Shown here piece after piece: positions 1 through 8,800 of a stretch of 13,063 nt of DNA (position 1 is its first letter; each line of letters begins with the position of its first letter). The notes below the pieces were generated by a model. It saw only the letters and a program-made list of their open reading frames with translations. It was not told where the DNA came from and did not search any database. This stretch comes from Coemansia sp. RSA 1804 (taxonomy: Eukaryota; Kickxellomycota; Kickxellomycetes; Kickxellales; Kickxellaceae), in assembly GCA_027578815.1 (NCBI GenBank), contig JANBTH010000656.1, positions 1-13,063 on the forward strand, given 5' to 3'. Both the position numbers and the translations under genes were made by a program.

Positions 1-748
1 GCTGGCATCCTAGAGAAAACACCTTGGCTGTTGCTGCTACCAATAATCTTTTTATCTTTACCGATTGAAGAAAAAAAATGTTCTTGCTCCCTCGTCTTCA
101 ATTTTTTTTCTCATTCATATTTTCTTTTGTTGTTGTTTTTTCAATTTCCCCCTTTTCCCTTATCGAGTTTCTTGTATCTAAGAAAGAGCGATTCGATATC
201 TAATTACGTCATTAGAGCAAGTGATTTGTGATATGAACATTTTAATATTGTCAGCCAAAGGCAGGTCTTTACAAAAGAGAATTAGCTAGATGTTAGCCAA
301 CAAATGGTGTGCAAATAATCTAGTAATTTTTAGGATGTTCACTACATTGGCGTTGCATCTGCACAGCGAAAATCGGCAAATATTGTCTTTATAAAATAGC
401 ATTTCAAAACAAAAAACACGTTATTACTAGAGATGATCATTATCCGAATGGAGAGTAAAACGCTGTATCTCCCATGCCTAGTGATGTGGACGAAGACTAC
501 TGGTAGACATTTCCAAGTGTTTAGAAAAATTCATAAAAAAGAATTTTCGTGTAATTTAGAAAACCGACATGTTCTATGTTTCTTTAGAAGCAATTTTACA
601 AAATAAAATATAGTTTAGCAACGTCCTTACAGCATATACCCTGCCAGAAAAACAGCACTTTTACCTTTTACCCTGCTTACCACTATCCAGGGTTTGTTTT
701 GTTTTGTTTTATTTTACTGTTATTGTTTTTAACATCCTCCTTAGAAAG
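1..748. other. AT-rich non-coding stretch upstream of the LITAF gene
   Basis: No convincing gene is visible in this stretch. It is AT-rich, with a long pyrimidine-rich run at roughly 80-170 and a TTTTG-type pentamer repeat at about 692-711. The open frame at about 31-231 has no ATG and encodes only Phe/Leu/Ser-rich low-complexity sequence. The right part presumably holds the promoter and 5' leader of the gene starting at 749. A CATATACC element near 634-640 and an AAATAAAATATAG run near 601-613 are possible TATA-like elements, but neither is decisive. Whether a leftward gene starts or ends beyond base 1 cannot be told. Confidence 0.6.
433..606 (+). other. Small ORF of 57 codons, doubtful
   Basis: An ATG-initiated frame opens at 433, with a second in-frame ATG at 448, and ends at TAA 604-606. 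It predicts 57 residues (52 from the second ATG). The product is basic and shows no signal peptide, membrane segment or motif that I recognise. It lies about 140 bases before the LITAF gene on the same strand, so it could be a chance frame, an upstream ORF in a long leader, or a short gene. AT-rich DNA has many stop codons, so a 57-codon frame is mildly unusual, but nothing else supports it. Confidence 0.12.
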
Positions 749-1531
749 ATGGATAACGAAGCATCGCTTCAGCACAACCCAGACAATAAGCTTTCAGACA
801 ATTTTGCGACTAGTAGTATTAATGTGGAAAATAGCAAAAGTACGCAGAAAATGTCCTCGGAGTCTTCAGCTGGACTACCAGACAGCGAGAGTGAGGCTGT
901 CTCTGCCCCTGTTATAAGAATGGGCCCTCCACAGCTGATGTGTTCACATTGTAAACGCAGCACACCAGTTTATATCGACCAGCAGCTTGGTAACATTGCC
1001 GGCTTAGTAGTTACTTTATTGGCTCTAGGTCCATGGAAGATTGCGGTTATTCTATGTTTTTGCAATTTGCTGATGGATGAGTGCTACTACTGTACCATTT
1101 GCCAGGCAGACATGGGAAGTGTCGCAAAGATGCGTGCCAAGTTACAATATGCGGTTTTGGAGCCCCAACTCACCGATCAAGCACCTCAGGTTTCTGCTTT
1201 TGGTGCACAAGAGACAAACCCGTTAGTTCTACCGTGCGGCAATTGTAGATGCAAGGTTCCAGTCTATACCGACAACCAGATCAACAGGCTTATTGACTCA
1301 AGATTTGGTTTCATTGTATTTTTTTATTCATGGCAAGCCAGCTTGGTATATCTATTAAGCAGCTACATCAAAGACGATTTTTACCACTGCAGCCTTTGCC
1401 AAGCTAGACTGGGAAGAACATCCGTATTCCAAATCCAAGCGCGAAATAAACAACCGTTCCCATTTATTGGGCAGTCTCTGGATAAGCTACTTGTTTGGCT
1501 AGTTGTACTCTCCGTTTTATACTTGTTTTAA
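749..1531 (+). CDS. Tandem LITAF-domain membrane-associated protein
   Basis: The predicted protein has 260 aa in one exon. The open frame extends upstream but lacks an earlier ATG; the ATG at 749 has A at -3 and G at +4. Residues 1-60 are polar and Ser/Asn/Glu-rich, probably disordered. Two LITAF-type units follow. Unit 1 has Cys65/Cys68, a hydrophobic stretch at about 83-108, then Cys115/Cys118 followed by a QADMG end. Unit 2 has Cys163/Cys166, a hydrophobic stretch at about 184-207, then Cys214/Cys217 followed by QARLG. In known LITAF/SIMPLE proteins one such unit binds zinc through CxxC...CxxC while the hydrophobic part inserts monotopically into endosomal or lysosomal membranes, helping membrane trafficking. 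Typical members carry one unit. This protein carries two and ends in a hydrophobic segment (about 246-260), resembling a short tail anchor. Localisation to endosomal or vacuolar membranes is inferred. The family call is firm on cysteine spacing and layout; the cellular role is not. Confidence 0.85.
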   Translation: MDNEASLQHNPDNKLSDNFATSSINVENSKSTQKMSSESSAGLPDSESEAVSAPVIRMGPPQLMCSHCKRSTPVYIDQQLGNIAGLVVTLLALGPWKIAVILCFCNLLMDECYYCTICQADMGSVAKMRAKLQYAVLEPQLTDQAPQVSAFGAQETNPLVLPCGNCRCKVPVYTDNQINRLIDSRFGFIVFFYSWQASLVYLLSSYIKDDFYHCSLCQARLGRTSVFQIQARNKQPFPFIGQSLDKLLVWLVVLSVLYLF

Positions 1532-1551
1532 CACATGTGATTTAGGTCATC

Positions 1552-1557
1552 AATAAA
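1552..1557 (+). terminator. Poly(A) signal AATAAA of the LITAF gene
   Basis: A canonical AATAAA begins 21 bases after the TAA stop of the LITAF gene. It lies in the 78-base gap before the stop of the convergent JmjC gene, so the two 3' UTRs probably overlap. Confidence 0.6.
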
Positions 1558-1609
1558 TGTTACTGGGGGATTTCAAGATGCGGGTAACCATCTGAAAAAA
1601 AACATGCTT

Positions 1610-4600
1610 CTACCTGCGTCTTTTTGTGCTTGATGTTGCACCACTACTTCCACGGACCACCCTTGTTGTTCTTCGCGTATTCTGTTTTGGCCCTCTAATC
1701 TTGGATACCTTCATGACCTTGCTTGCGCTGTTTTTGCGATCAGTCTCGTTGCCCATCCACGTCCACCACAGAATGTCCATCACTGGAAGAGCATTGTCCC
1801 GCCGCGAATGTCCCCGCAGCCCAGATATCTCGCTCGACAGCTGGCGAGTGCTGACCATGCGCTCCGGAGACACAAATCCGCTTTGCAGCGAAACGGTGTT
1901 CCGGAACACCCGGCGCTGGTACATGCTCCCAGACGGAACAAACACTGCATCGCCAGGACGCTGGTACACCCTGCAGCTCCTCGAATCATCGCCTCCCCTT
2001 CTGAAAAGCTCTCTACGCTGATCAGCATGCAGGTATATGTCCTGGTTATGAATTGCACTCTCCTTTAGTTCGTAGTCCTCCGATATCTCGCCCAGAAAAT
2101 TGCGCAAAAGGTCCAGGGCCGACGGCGGAAAAATGTCCCACTCTACCGCTCGTTGCTGCTCAAGATGTGCTAGGTTCTGCTGTTCATCCTTCTCAGCGTG
2201 GGTTTTGGCAAGGCGTGGGCGACCGCGCGGCTTCAACCGAACTGCCTCTGTAGCATCGGACTTTCTACTGGTCGATGGCAACATGTCGCTCGAGTCTGCC
2301 GCATAAAGAACCACATTTACCATGTCGAATCCCTCACAGCGCATGTTCTCCTGGCTCCCTGACACCAACCGGCCGTACTCCAAGTGAATCTCTGGCCCGA
2401 TACTAGGCTTCTTGAACTGTTCTGGCAGCCTGTTGATCAGGTTAAGCTGCCCCATCGGCGACGTGTACTCCTCAAACGGAACTATTCCTTTGAGCTGCTC
2501 AGAAAGAAGATTCAACTGGCGCATCAGTTCGCTGTTGTTCTCCTGCGTGTCTTTGTCGTCCTGGCTGGCGATGGTGTTGTTCTCCGCTGCTCTTGGGACG
2601 CCCTTCTTTCTGGCTGTAGAAGCGCATCTCTGTCTCTTCTTTGGCGTCGTGATTGTAGCATTCATCTCATTCGCGCTGGCAGTGTCATTGATCGTCTTCT
2701 CGAGACTATCCACGATATTTTCCAAGTTTATAGACGCGCGGAGCGAGGCTGTCTCTATTTTCTTTTTGTGATCCGCCAATTTGCCGTCTTTGTCTGCAGG
2801 CTGTGTTTTGGACATTGCCTTGCTGAACAGGTTCAAAAAGTGCTCAAGCGTCCAGTTCTCATTTAGCTGTTGCCGCGTAGACGCCTTGCACACAGGGATG
2901 AGCAGCTTGCCCAATGTCGAAACCAGGTGTCCTGGTGTAAAACTGCTTGCTTCTATTCCATCCAACAGCCCCTCGACGACAATGACGCAGCTTTCCTCCC
3001 ACAGCCGTGCAAACTCGCGTAAGGTCAATTGTCCGGCAGAAACACGCACAGGCGTAGTCTGCCACGGTTCGCCGGAAGTGTGCCGCTGAACAAGCTGTGT
3101 TCTGAGCTTCTCGTCCCACTCCGTTTCCAACAGCCAAGAGTGCGAGCGCGACGGTCCTGCTCCACCGTCTCCAATTCGAGGGCTATAGGAATCCAAGGAG
3201 GTTGTCCGCAAGGTAGGGTCGGCTCCAAAATCAGCATCTCCCAACATTGCTATAATCTCAGTGTCCAAGTCAATTTTATCCAGCCGTGAGCTGGTCCACG
3301 AGTAGTCCACAGTCTTTTCCGGATCATCGAGCTTTAGCTCATTGGAACACAGCGATATGGAGCTGTACCCGGCTGGCTGCGACTCGTCCAGTAGATCGCA
3401 GTACTGAACAATCCTATTTGTCTTGCACAGCATCATCTCCAGCTCCGCCTCGGTAAAATGAGACACCCGGATAAACTGGCTTCTCCGGTGCCGAGTAGAG
3501 TAAAACACGCTTTTCTCGCCCTCCGTGTGCACAAAGCGCTTGCAATGGGATATTTCAGAAAGACTGTCCATTTGGCCTTCTGTCCGCGCAGCCGCCTTGC
3601 CTCTTGTTCCCTTCTCCTTGATGTAAAAGTGCTCAGTGATATCCGAATCGTCCCAGTCGGCAAAACAGTTCACGCAAATCATCTCCATGCACACACAGCA
3701 CGCAAAATGCGCTGAGAAGATCAGTGCCGAGCACCTGTAGCAGCTGCGTTGCTTGCCAACCCGAGCCTTCCGCAGAATGCAAGGAGAGGGAGAACATCTG
3801 TAAATCGGGTGGACCACATTGTCGTTCTCGTTGAAGACTGCTTGTGGTGCGGTTGCGCTATCATAGAAGGGTATAGCCCCGTTAGAGAATCCACGCGCCT
3901 CGCTCACCTGTACATCACGCACAACCGCCAGCTCTCGCCGTAACAGCGACTTTATTGAAGATGAGGTCATGCAGAGAATATGGAACTCTATCCAGCTATT
4001 GTCGTTCTCAACCACGTATCTCCCGGGAAGTGCAATGGGCGTAATCGGCTGGCGCACTGCGGGTGCCTTCTCTATCTCGGAACGGAATACCGGACACACG
4101 AGGTAACGTTTAGCGGTGGTCCCATCGACAAGCTCAATTGTCAGCAGCGTGATGTACCGGATCGACGCAAATCCACATGCAACACCGGCGGACCTCTTAA
4201 TGCACTGGCGGCACTGGGGCTGGCTAAAATGGTTTGTGTGGATACAGCTGCTCAGTTGTTGGACAAGCTGGACCGTTACCCGCCTGCACACTGGATACAA
4301 CTCTGTCCATCTTTCATATTTCTTCCGCTGAAACCACAACCACAGCGATGGATCCTCTGGTATCGGAAAACTGCCTGAGCGGTACTCATAAATAGCCTGG
4401 GCGTGGGTCTTTTCCTTGCGTGGCACAATCAGTGTATGTGCAGGCTCAAATGTATTTCCTTTTAGATATCTGTGGTCAAAATCCGGCGAGCATACGGTTT
4501 CAGGATCCGGCAGCTGCATGCAAATGTTGTCAAAGAGATCGTCAGGTTTGAAAGGCGTAGGGGTTTTCGGTGTTTGTAGTACATCCAACTCATAATCATC

Positions 4601-5979
4601 GTCTAGCGCCATTGAGAAGTCAACGTCTGATAGCGTGCTGTCCGATTTTAAATCGTCCAACGGCGTGCAAGGAATATGAGAATCGCTGACAACATCGTCT
4701 TTGGACTTTTCCATTTGTACTTCAGGAACCTGGAAATCGGGTGTCTGCAGGTTTGCTGACTCTACATCTGATACTTTTGCATCCGCAGCCTGTGCTTCTT
4801 CCAGTGGCGCTCTTGTCACCAGCACGTCTATTAATGGCAATTCCATTGCCGGCGGTGCTTCTGCCTGTGGCATTGTTGCCAATGTGTCTGTTACTGGGTC
4901 TTCTATTGGCCCGGTACAGGGTACACTGCTATGTTGGCTTTCATTATCCTGCTCATCGTTGTCGGTCGTATGTGTGCTCTCCAAAATGTCGCTAGGCTGA
5001 TTATCATGTGGTTCCGTGTCCTTAGCCACCTCGTTCATATCGACGGAGGTTGTGAGGTCTTGCGATCCGTTATTTACAGCCTCGGGTATCGCCATATCAA
5101 CAGTATCTTCCAGACCAGACTGTGTTGTCTCTAGTCTGACACTACGAGAAAGCCTTTCAAATTGAGGCCGTTTGAATATCTCCACAACCACCTCGTAGCT
5201 ACTCTGTTTCTCGGTCTCGCCAATAAAAACCTCGGTCATTTCTTCGCTAAGTTTGGAAAACTCAAGACTGGCTAACCGTCTTTTGGATCTGTTATCTTGC
5301 ACGTTCTCCTCGTCTGGGGGTATTGTTACAGAAAGCCTCTTGTTCTCTACAAGTAAAAATAGCGTTAATAATCCGGTTTCAGAAGGAATAGCAACTAGTT
5401 TAGTCGGACCCAAGAAAAGAAGAAAGAGAGTGATAAGAACAACATTTTCACATTTTCAAACATTTTAATTATTATCAGTCTGTCATTAAACAGCGCTGGA
5501 CACGTACCTGCAAATTGTCTGGCTGCGCATTTAGAAATGATATTATGATGCGGCTCCACCGTGATTTCCACAGTTATATAGTCATCTGACTCGTCTGAAT
5601 GGTTCTGCCGAGCACTAGTTGGCAGCACCTGTTGTTCCCGGTCTAATGTGAATGGCTCGCCGCTGTCTGCTGATCCAAAAGATCCGCGATCCATAAGCAT
5701 GTTGTAGTTGGGGTTGCCTGTATTGCTGTCCAGTCCCGAGTAAACGATGCTATCAGGCTGGGGTGTATCATTGGATCCAAATGAATCGGCAACATCGTTC
5801 ACGAGCGGCATGTCGGGGGACGAATAAGAAAAAGCTGGGTCCATTGCCTGTGGACTGTCGATTATGACCCGGGGACCCGGGGAGCTGAGGGGAGTGCTTT
5901 GGGCTTCAAGCAAGGATCTCCGCCATTCCTTTTGCTTCTGCATGGCCATATTCTTCCCAATCGCCTTTGTCAGAACCAT
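1610..5979 (-). CDS. KDM3/JMJD1-like JmjC protein with degenerate iron site and AT-hook
   Basis: Two exons, 5979-5508 and 5394-1610, join to encode 1418 aa. The ATG at 5979 has A at -3 and G at +4. Residues 1 to about 480 are acidic and disordered. A Cys cluster (C541, C552, C555, C564) follows, then a zinc finger at 691-734 resembling that of KDM3 (C709, C712, H720, C726, C731, C734). The JmjC region spans about 948-1337 and keeps KDM3 landmarks: EEYTSP and NLINRLP, SIGPEI, IHNQDIYL, GDAVFVPSG and FVSPERM. KDM3 enzymes remove methyl groups from histone H3K9 using Fe(II) and 2-oxoglutarate. Here, by alignment with human KDM3A recalled from memory, HxD becomes R1176-x-E1178, the distal His becomes Y1316, and the 2-oxoglutarate Lys position appears to be S1193. 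Two insertions interrupt the domain: about 1017-1117, with a basic KKRQR patch, and another holding an AT-hook (PRGRPR, about 1213-1218). The tail ends in KRRR. I infer a nuclear, DNA-tethered protein that is probably not a demethylase. The family call is strong; loss of activity is an inference. Confidence 0.85.
5395..5507 (-). other. Spliceosomal intron in the JmjC gene
   Basis: This 113-base intron is read on the minus strand. The donor is CAG|GTACGT at 5510-5502. The acceptor is CTAG at 5398-5395, after a long pyrimidine tract at about 5440-5410. A CTGAT branch-like site lies at 5478-5474. Splicing is phase 1: G from 5508 joins TT at 5394-5393 to give Val158. Without splicing, exon 1 ends in the frame at TAG 5397-5395. 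The downstream frame has no ATG near its 5' end, only a TTG, which also demands a join. It is the only intron I can support in the window. Confidence 0.85.
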
Positions 5980-6038
5980 TATTAGGAGCTGTGTAGAGCC
6001 GGCTTACTGGCTCCCTGTATCGAATGACTGCGTCAAGG

Positions 6039-6044
6039 TATATA
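6039..6044 (-). promoter_or_regulatory. Possible TATA box of the JmjC gene
   Basis: On the minus strand the sequence reads GTGTATATACC about 60 bases before the ATG at 5979. This would place transcription start roughly 30 bases before the ATG, giving a short leader. It is a sequence match only. Confidence 0.35.
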
Positions 6045-6068
6045 CACTTTGAGCGCTAGGGCACCTTC

Positions 6069-6104
<36 letters not shown>
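6069..6104. repeat. (TGT)12 trinucleotide microsatellite
   Basis: Twelve uninterrupted TGT units (AAC on the minus strand) run into a short T stretch. The array lies about 90-125 bases upstream of the JmjC gene start and just upstream of its candidate TATA box, so length variation could alter promoter spacing. That effect is inferred. Confidence 0.9.
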
Positions 6105-6106
<2 letters not shown>

Positions 6107-6396
6107 TTGTCAAGCAATAGGTCTTTGGTGCCTGGATCCGGCTCTCTATCAATAAACAAAGAACCAGACAACAGGCTGCTGGTATAATTAAGTGAGAGAG
6201 TGTTTTTCTCTTCTCCAAAAGATAGAAAGTGGATAGCTAAAATGTTTTGCTGGAATAAAGAGCTGTAAACGAGACAACAAAAACGAAAAAAGTAAATAAA
6301 AAAGCCACATGAATTGGGCAAAGCGAGATAATTTTGGTGAATGACGTTGGAAAAAACCAAGGCCCAGCACAGAAAAAGCGAGAAGCAGATGATTTC

Positions 6397-6408
6397 CGGT
6401 AATTACCG
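6397..6408. promoter_or_regulatory. Perfect 12-base palindrome with CGG/CCG ends
   Basis: CGGTAATTACCG is its own reverse complement and has the CGG-N6-CCG form used by some fungal Zn(2)Cys(6) activators. Just outside it, GATTTCCG at 6391-6398 and CGGAATC at 6413-6419 form a second, imperfect inverted repeat around the same centre. It lies about 250 bases upstream of the uL16m start and 420 upstream of the JmjC start. A dimeric factor site is plausible but unproven. Confidence 0.3.
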
Positions 6409-6543
6409 TTATCGGAATCATGAAAAGAACCTATGGTGCTTTTGAACATTAATATTTTATTTTCCTGCTTTCTGCTTGTAGCGAGAGAGAAAAAAAGGAC
6501 AAATCGAAAACAACAACGTTAATTTAGCACCCTTTCTTTTTCT

Positions 6544-6559
6544 TATCTATCTATCTATC
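6544..6559. repeat. (TATC)4 tetranucleotide repeat
   Basis: Four TATC units lie in a pyrimidine-rich tract about 100 bases upstream of the uL16m start codon. It is a short simple repeat without evident function. Confidence 0.85.
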
Positions 6560-6657
6560 TCTCACTCTGGATTTGGGGGTTTGCTCTATTGTGCAGTTTT
6601 TCCTAATACTATCCGAATCCTAGCCTTCAAAAGCGAGAGGCCAGCTAGAAGAAGGAA

Positions 6658-7347
6658 ATGTGGGCTGCAACGGTTGCCAGGAATCTGTACCAGCGGACAC
6701 GAGCGAGCACGGGAATCAATGCCTCGCTCAGCCGGACGCTTCAGCCGCTGGCCGGAGCGCAGACCAGCAGCGGTCGGACGGTGGGGAGCGGGTCGGTGTT
6801 CCTGCAGCCAGGCATAGGAGCGGCGGTGGCTACGCAGACGCGCAACGTGTCGAGTCTGCAGCCGCGTCGGCGAAAGCACAAGAAGGCGCAGAAGGGACGG
6901 GTGCCGGTCCGCACGGGCGGGAGCACCAAGGGCAACTACATTGCGTTCGGCGAATTCGGGATCCGCGTGAAGGAGGGCGTCCGTCTGTCTGCGGAGACGA
7001 TATCGGCAATCCACACCATGTTCCGCCGCAAACTCAAGTCGATCAAGGATCTGAAGATCTGGCTGCGCGTGTTCCCCGACATCCCCGTCACCACCAAGGG
7101 GACCGAGGTGAGGATGGGCAAAGGCAAGGGCGCGTTCGATTACTGGGCCTGTCGCGTTCCCAAGGGCAAGATCATCTTTGAAATGAAGGGCACCGGGCTT
7201 AACACCGAGCTCGCGAAGGATGCGATGCGCCAGGCGGGCTTCAAGCTGGGCGTTGCCAGTGAGTTTGTTGCGGCCAGCGACCTGACCAGACAGCCGAGCA
7301 AGTGCGACATGCCTCCGACGACGATTCCTTTCCAGCAAGCAAAGTGA
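6658..7347 (+). CDS. MRPL16: Mitochondrial large-subunit ribosomal protein uL16m
   Basis: The protein has 229 aa in one exon. The ATG at 6658 has G at -3 and the frame ends at TGA 7345-7347. The first 98 residues contain no acidic residue and are rich in Arg, Ser, Ala and Thr, so the N-terminus fits a mitochondrial targeting sequence. The L16 fold covers about residues 70-205: a basic RRRKHKKAQKGR start, GGSTKGNYIAFGEFG, and RMGKGKGAFDYW at 152-163, which fits the ribosomal protein L16 signature. The family sits at the central protuberance and tRNA-binding region of the large subunit and helps shape the peptidyl-transferase centre. The extension before and after the core distinguishes it from the bacterial form of about 136 aa. 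It shares a divergent promoter spacer with the JmjC gene and converges on ALG7. Confidence 0.95.
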   Translation: MWAATVARNLYQRTRASTGINASLSRTLQPLAGAQTSSGRTVGSGSVFLQPGIGAAVATQTRNVSSLQPRRRKHKKAQKGRVPVRTGGSTKGNYIAFGEFGIRVKEGVRLSAETISAIHTMFRRKLKSIKDLKIWLRVFPDIPVTTKGTEVRMGKGKGAFDYWACRVPKGKIIFEMKGTGLNTELAKDAMRQAGFKLGVASEFVAASDLTRQPSKCDMPPTTIPFQQAK

Positions 7348-7359
7348 CCAGAGGAAACA

Positions 7360-7370
7360 CCCCCCCCCCC
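7360..7370. repeat. Poly(C) run of 11
   Basis: An 11-base cytosine homopolymer begins 13 bases after the uL16m stop, within its presumed 3' UTR. Its true length is likely to vary or be misread. Confidence 0.85.
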
Positions 7371-7453
7371 AAACAAAACAAAGCGGAGGAGGAGAAAAGC
7401 AGGGTGCTTTTCTATGGTTCTTACTGGGTCTAAACACTTAAGCGTTTCTTCCA

Positions 7454-7459
7454 AATAAA
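7454..7459 (+). terminator. Poly(A) signal AATAAA of the uL16m gene
   Basis: AATAAA lies 107 bases after the uL16m stop and 46 bases before the ALG7 stop on the opposite strand, in the 157-base convergent gap. No equivalent AATAAA is visible on the minus strand in this gap for ALG7. Confidence 0.5.
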
Positions 7460-7504
7460 TAGTAATAGCAACAACAAAAAATCACCACACTTCTCGCTTG
7501 AGCC

Positions 7505-8800
7505 TCAAAAGTAGAACACGTGCGACAAGCGGTACCGGATCAGAAAGGCAAGGACCGAGTTGAGCGACTGGATCAGGAGGATCCGGCGATTGAGCTGCGA
7601 CTCCGTAAGGCGGCCGCAGCGCACAAGCACCAGGTTGAGCAGCGTGAGATTGTTGACGCTGACCATCTCCCCGCGATCGTTGCGCTCGATGCTGGCAAGC
7701 CCGAGCCGCTCGTACGCGCGAAGGATGAGGATGCCCAGCGGCTTGGATCCGCGAAGACTTGTTCTGCTCGGGACCATGTAGATGCCAGCGTACGCCGACG
7801 CACCGGTGCCGCTGCCGCTGTTTGCTCGGCTGCTTCGCGCCCGCGAGGAGCGCGGACTGCGCGACGGCCTGGCGGGTCGTTTGGTCCTGGCTCTCGCAAA
7901 GCTCACCATGGCGGTGGAAACGGACTTGTGCATCCTCGAAATGATGCCGCCACGATCGGCCGCTGCCGCAGCGGCGTGGGGACCGCTGGCCGGCTGCTCA
8001 GTCGAGTCATCAGACGCCGTGTCAGAGAGGCCGCTGCTGCCAGCACCAGCATTAGTAGCATCGATTTCGCCCTGGATCCGCGCGACCATGGTGCGGGACA
8101 GCGGGCTGCCCGCAGCTATCTTCGGCAGCCTGTGGCGGGGACAGGGCACCAGGCCGAATATCTGGGGCGCCGAGTAGATGAAGTTGAGTACCTGGGGGAC
8201 GAAGAACAGCATCAGGGTCTTTGAGAAGTGGCCCAGGATGCCGCACACCGCAAACGTCATCCCCGCAAAGTAACAGTAGGTGTCGCCGACAAACACGCGG
8301 GCCGGGTGGACGTTCCAGTAGTAAAGGGCGGCGGACACCGAGACGAACGGGAGCAGGAGGTACAGCGTGAACAGGTGGTAGTACTCGCCCTCGGGGTTCC
8401 CGGTGCAGAGATACGCGATGTCCTTCACAATAATGGAGACGGCGATGACGATGGACTGGCCGACCTCGACGCCGTTGATGCCGGCCAGGATGTTGATTGC
8501 GTTGGTGCAGAAGACGGCCATCATGCCAATGTACACGTAGTAGAGCGCGCCGAGCTCGACGATATGCGCTCCAAGCCACGGGCGCATAAACACGGGAACC
8601 ACCACGTGGGTGACGCCGTACCCGACGTAGTAGACGATGAGCGTGGGGATCGACGCTATCGTCGGGAGGATGAGTTTGAACCGCCACCGCAGGTCGAGCA
8701 CATCGTCGGCGAACCCGAGAAACACCATGCTCTGCAGCGACAGGAGCGCCGACAGGTACTCGCCAAGCCGCCCGAACGGAAACACAAACGAAGCAGGCAG

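Larger units (their letters stand above)
5980..6657. promoter_or_regulatory. Divergent promoter region between the JmjC and uL16m genes
   Basis: These 678 non-coding bases separate two start codons pointing away from each other, so the region must contain both promoters. It is AT-rich and holds a GTT trinucleotide repeat at 6069-6104, a perfect 12-base palindrome at 6397-6408, a TATC repeat at 6544-6559, and pyrimidine-rich DNA around 6530-6565 before the uL16m start. Open frames here on the minus strand run through the repeat and have no recognisable product, so I treat them as non-coding. Confidence 0.65.

Noticed and set aside
31..231. 66-codon frame at the left edge
   Set aside because: It has no ATG start and is Phe/Leu/Ser-rich because of T-rich DNA.
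431..490. Possible C/D-box snoRNA-like motifs (GATGATC, GTGATGT)
   Set aside because: The boxes do not match the consensus and no paired D box or terminal stem is visible.
5411..5413. TTG as the start of the JmjC gene
   Set aside because: Nuclear eukaryotic genes rarely start at TTG, and the codon lies in the pyrimidine-rich 3' end of a good intron.
6004..6449. Several 60-118-aa minus-strand frames between the JmjC and uL16m genes
   Set aside because: They read through the TGT repeat (giving poly-Asn or poly-Thr) or AT-rich promoter DNA and have no recognisable product.
6586..7437. 283-aa minus-strand frame opposite uL16m
   Set aside because: It is antisense to a well-recognised ribosomal protein and shows no domain.
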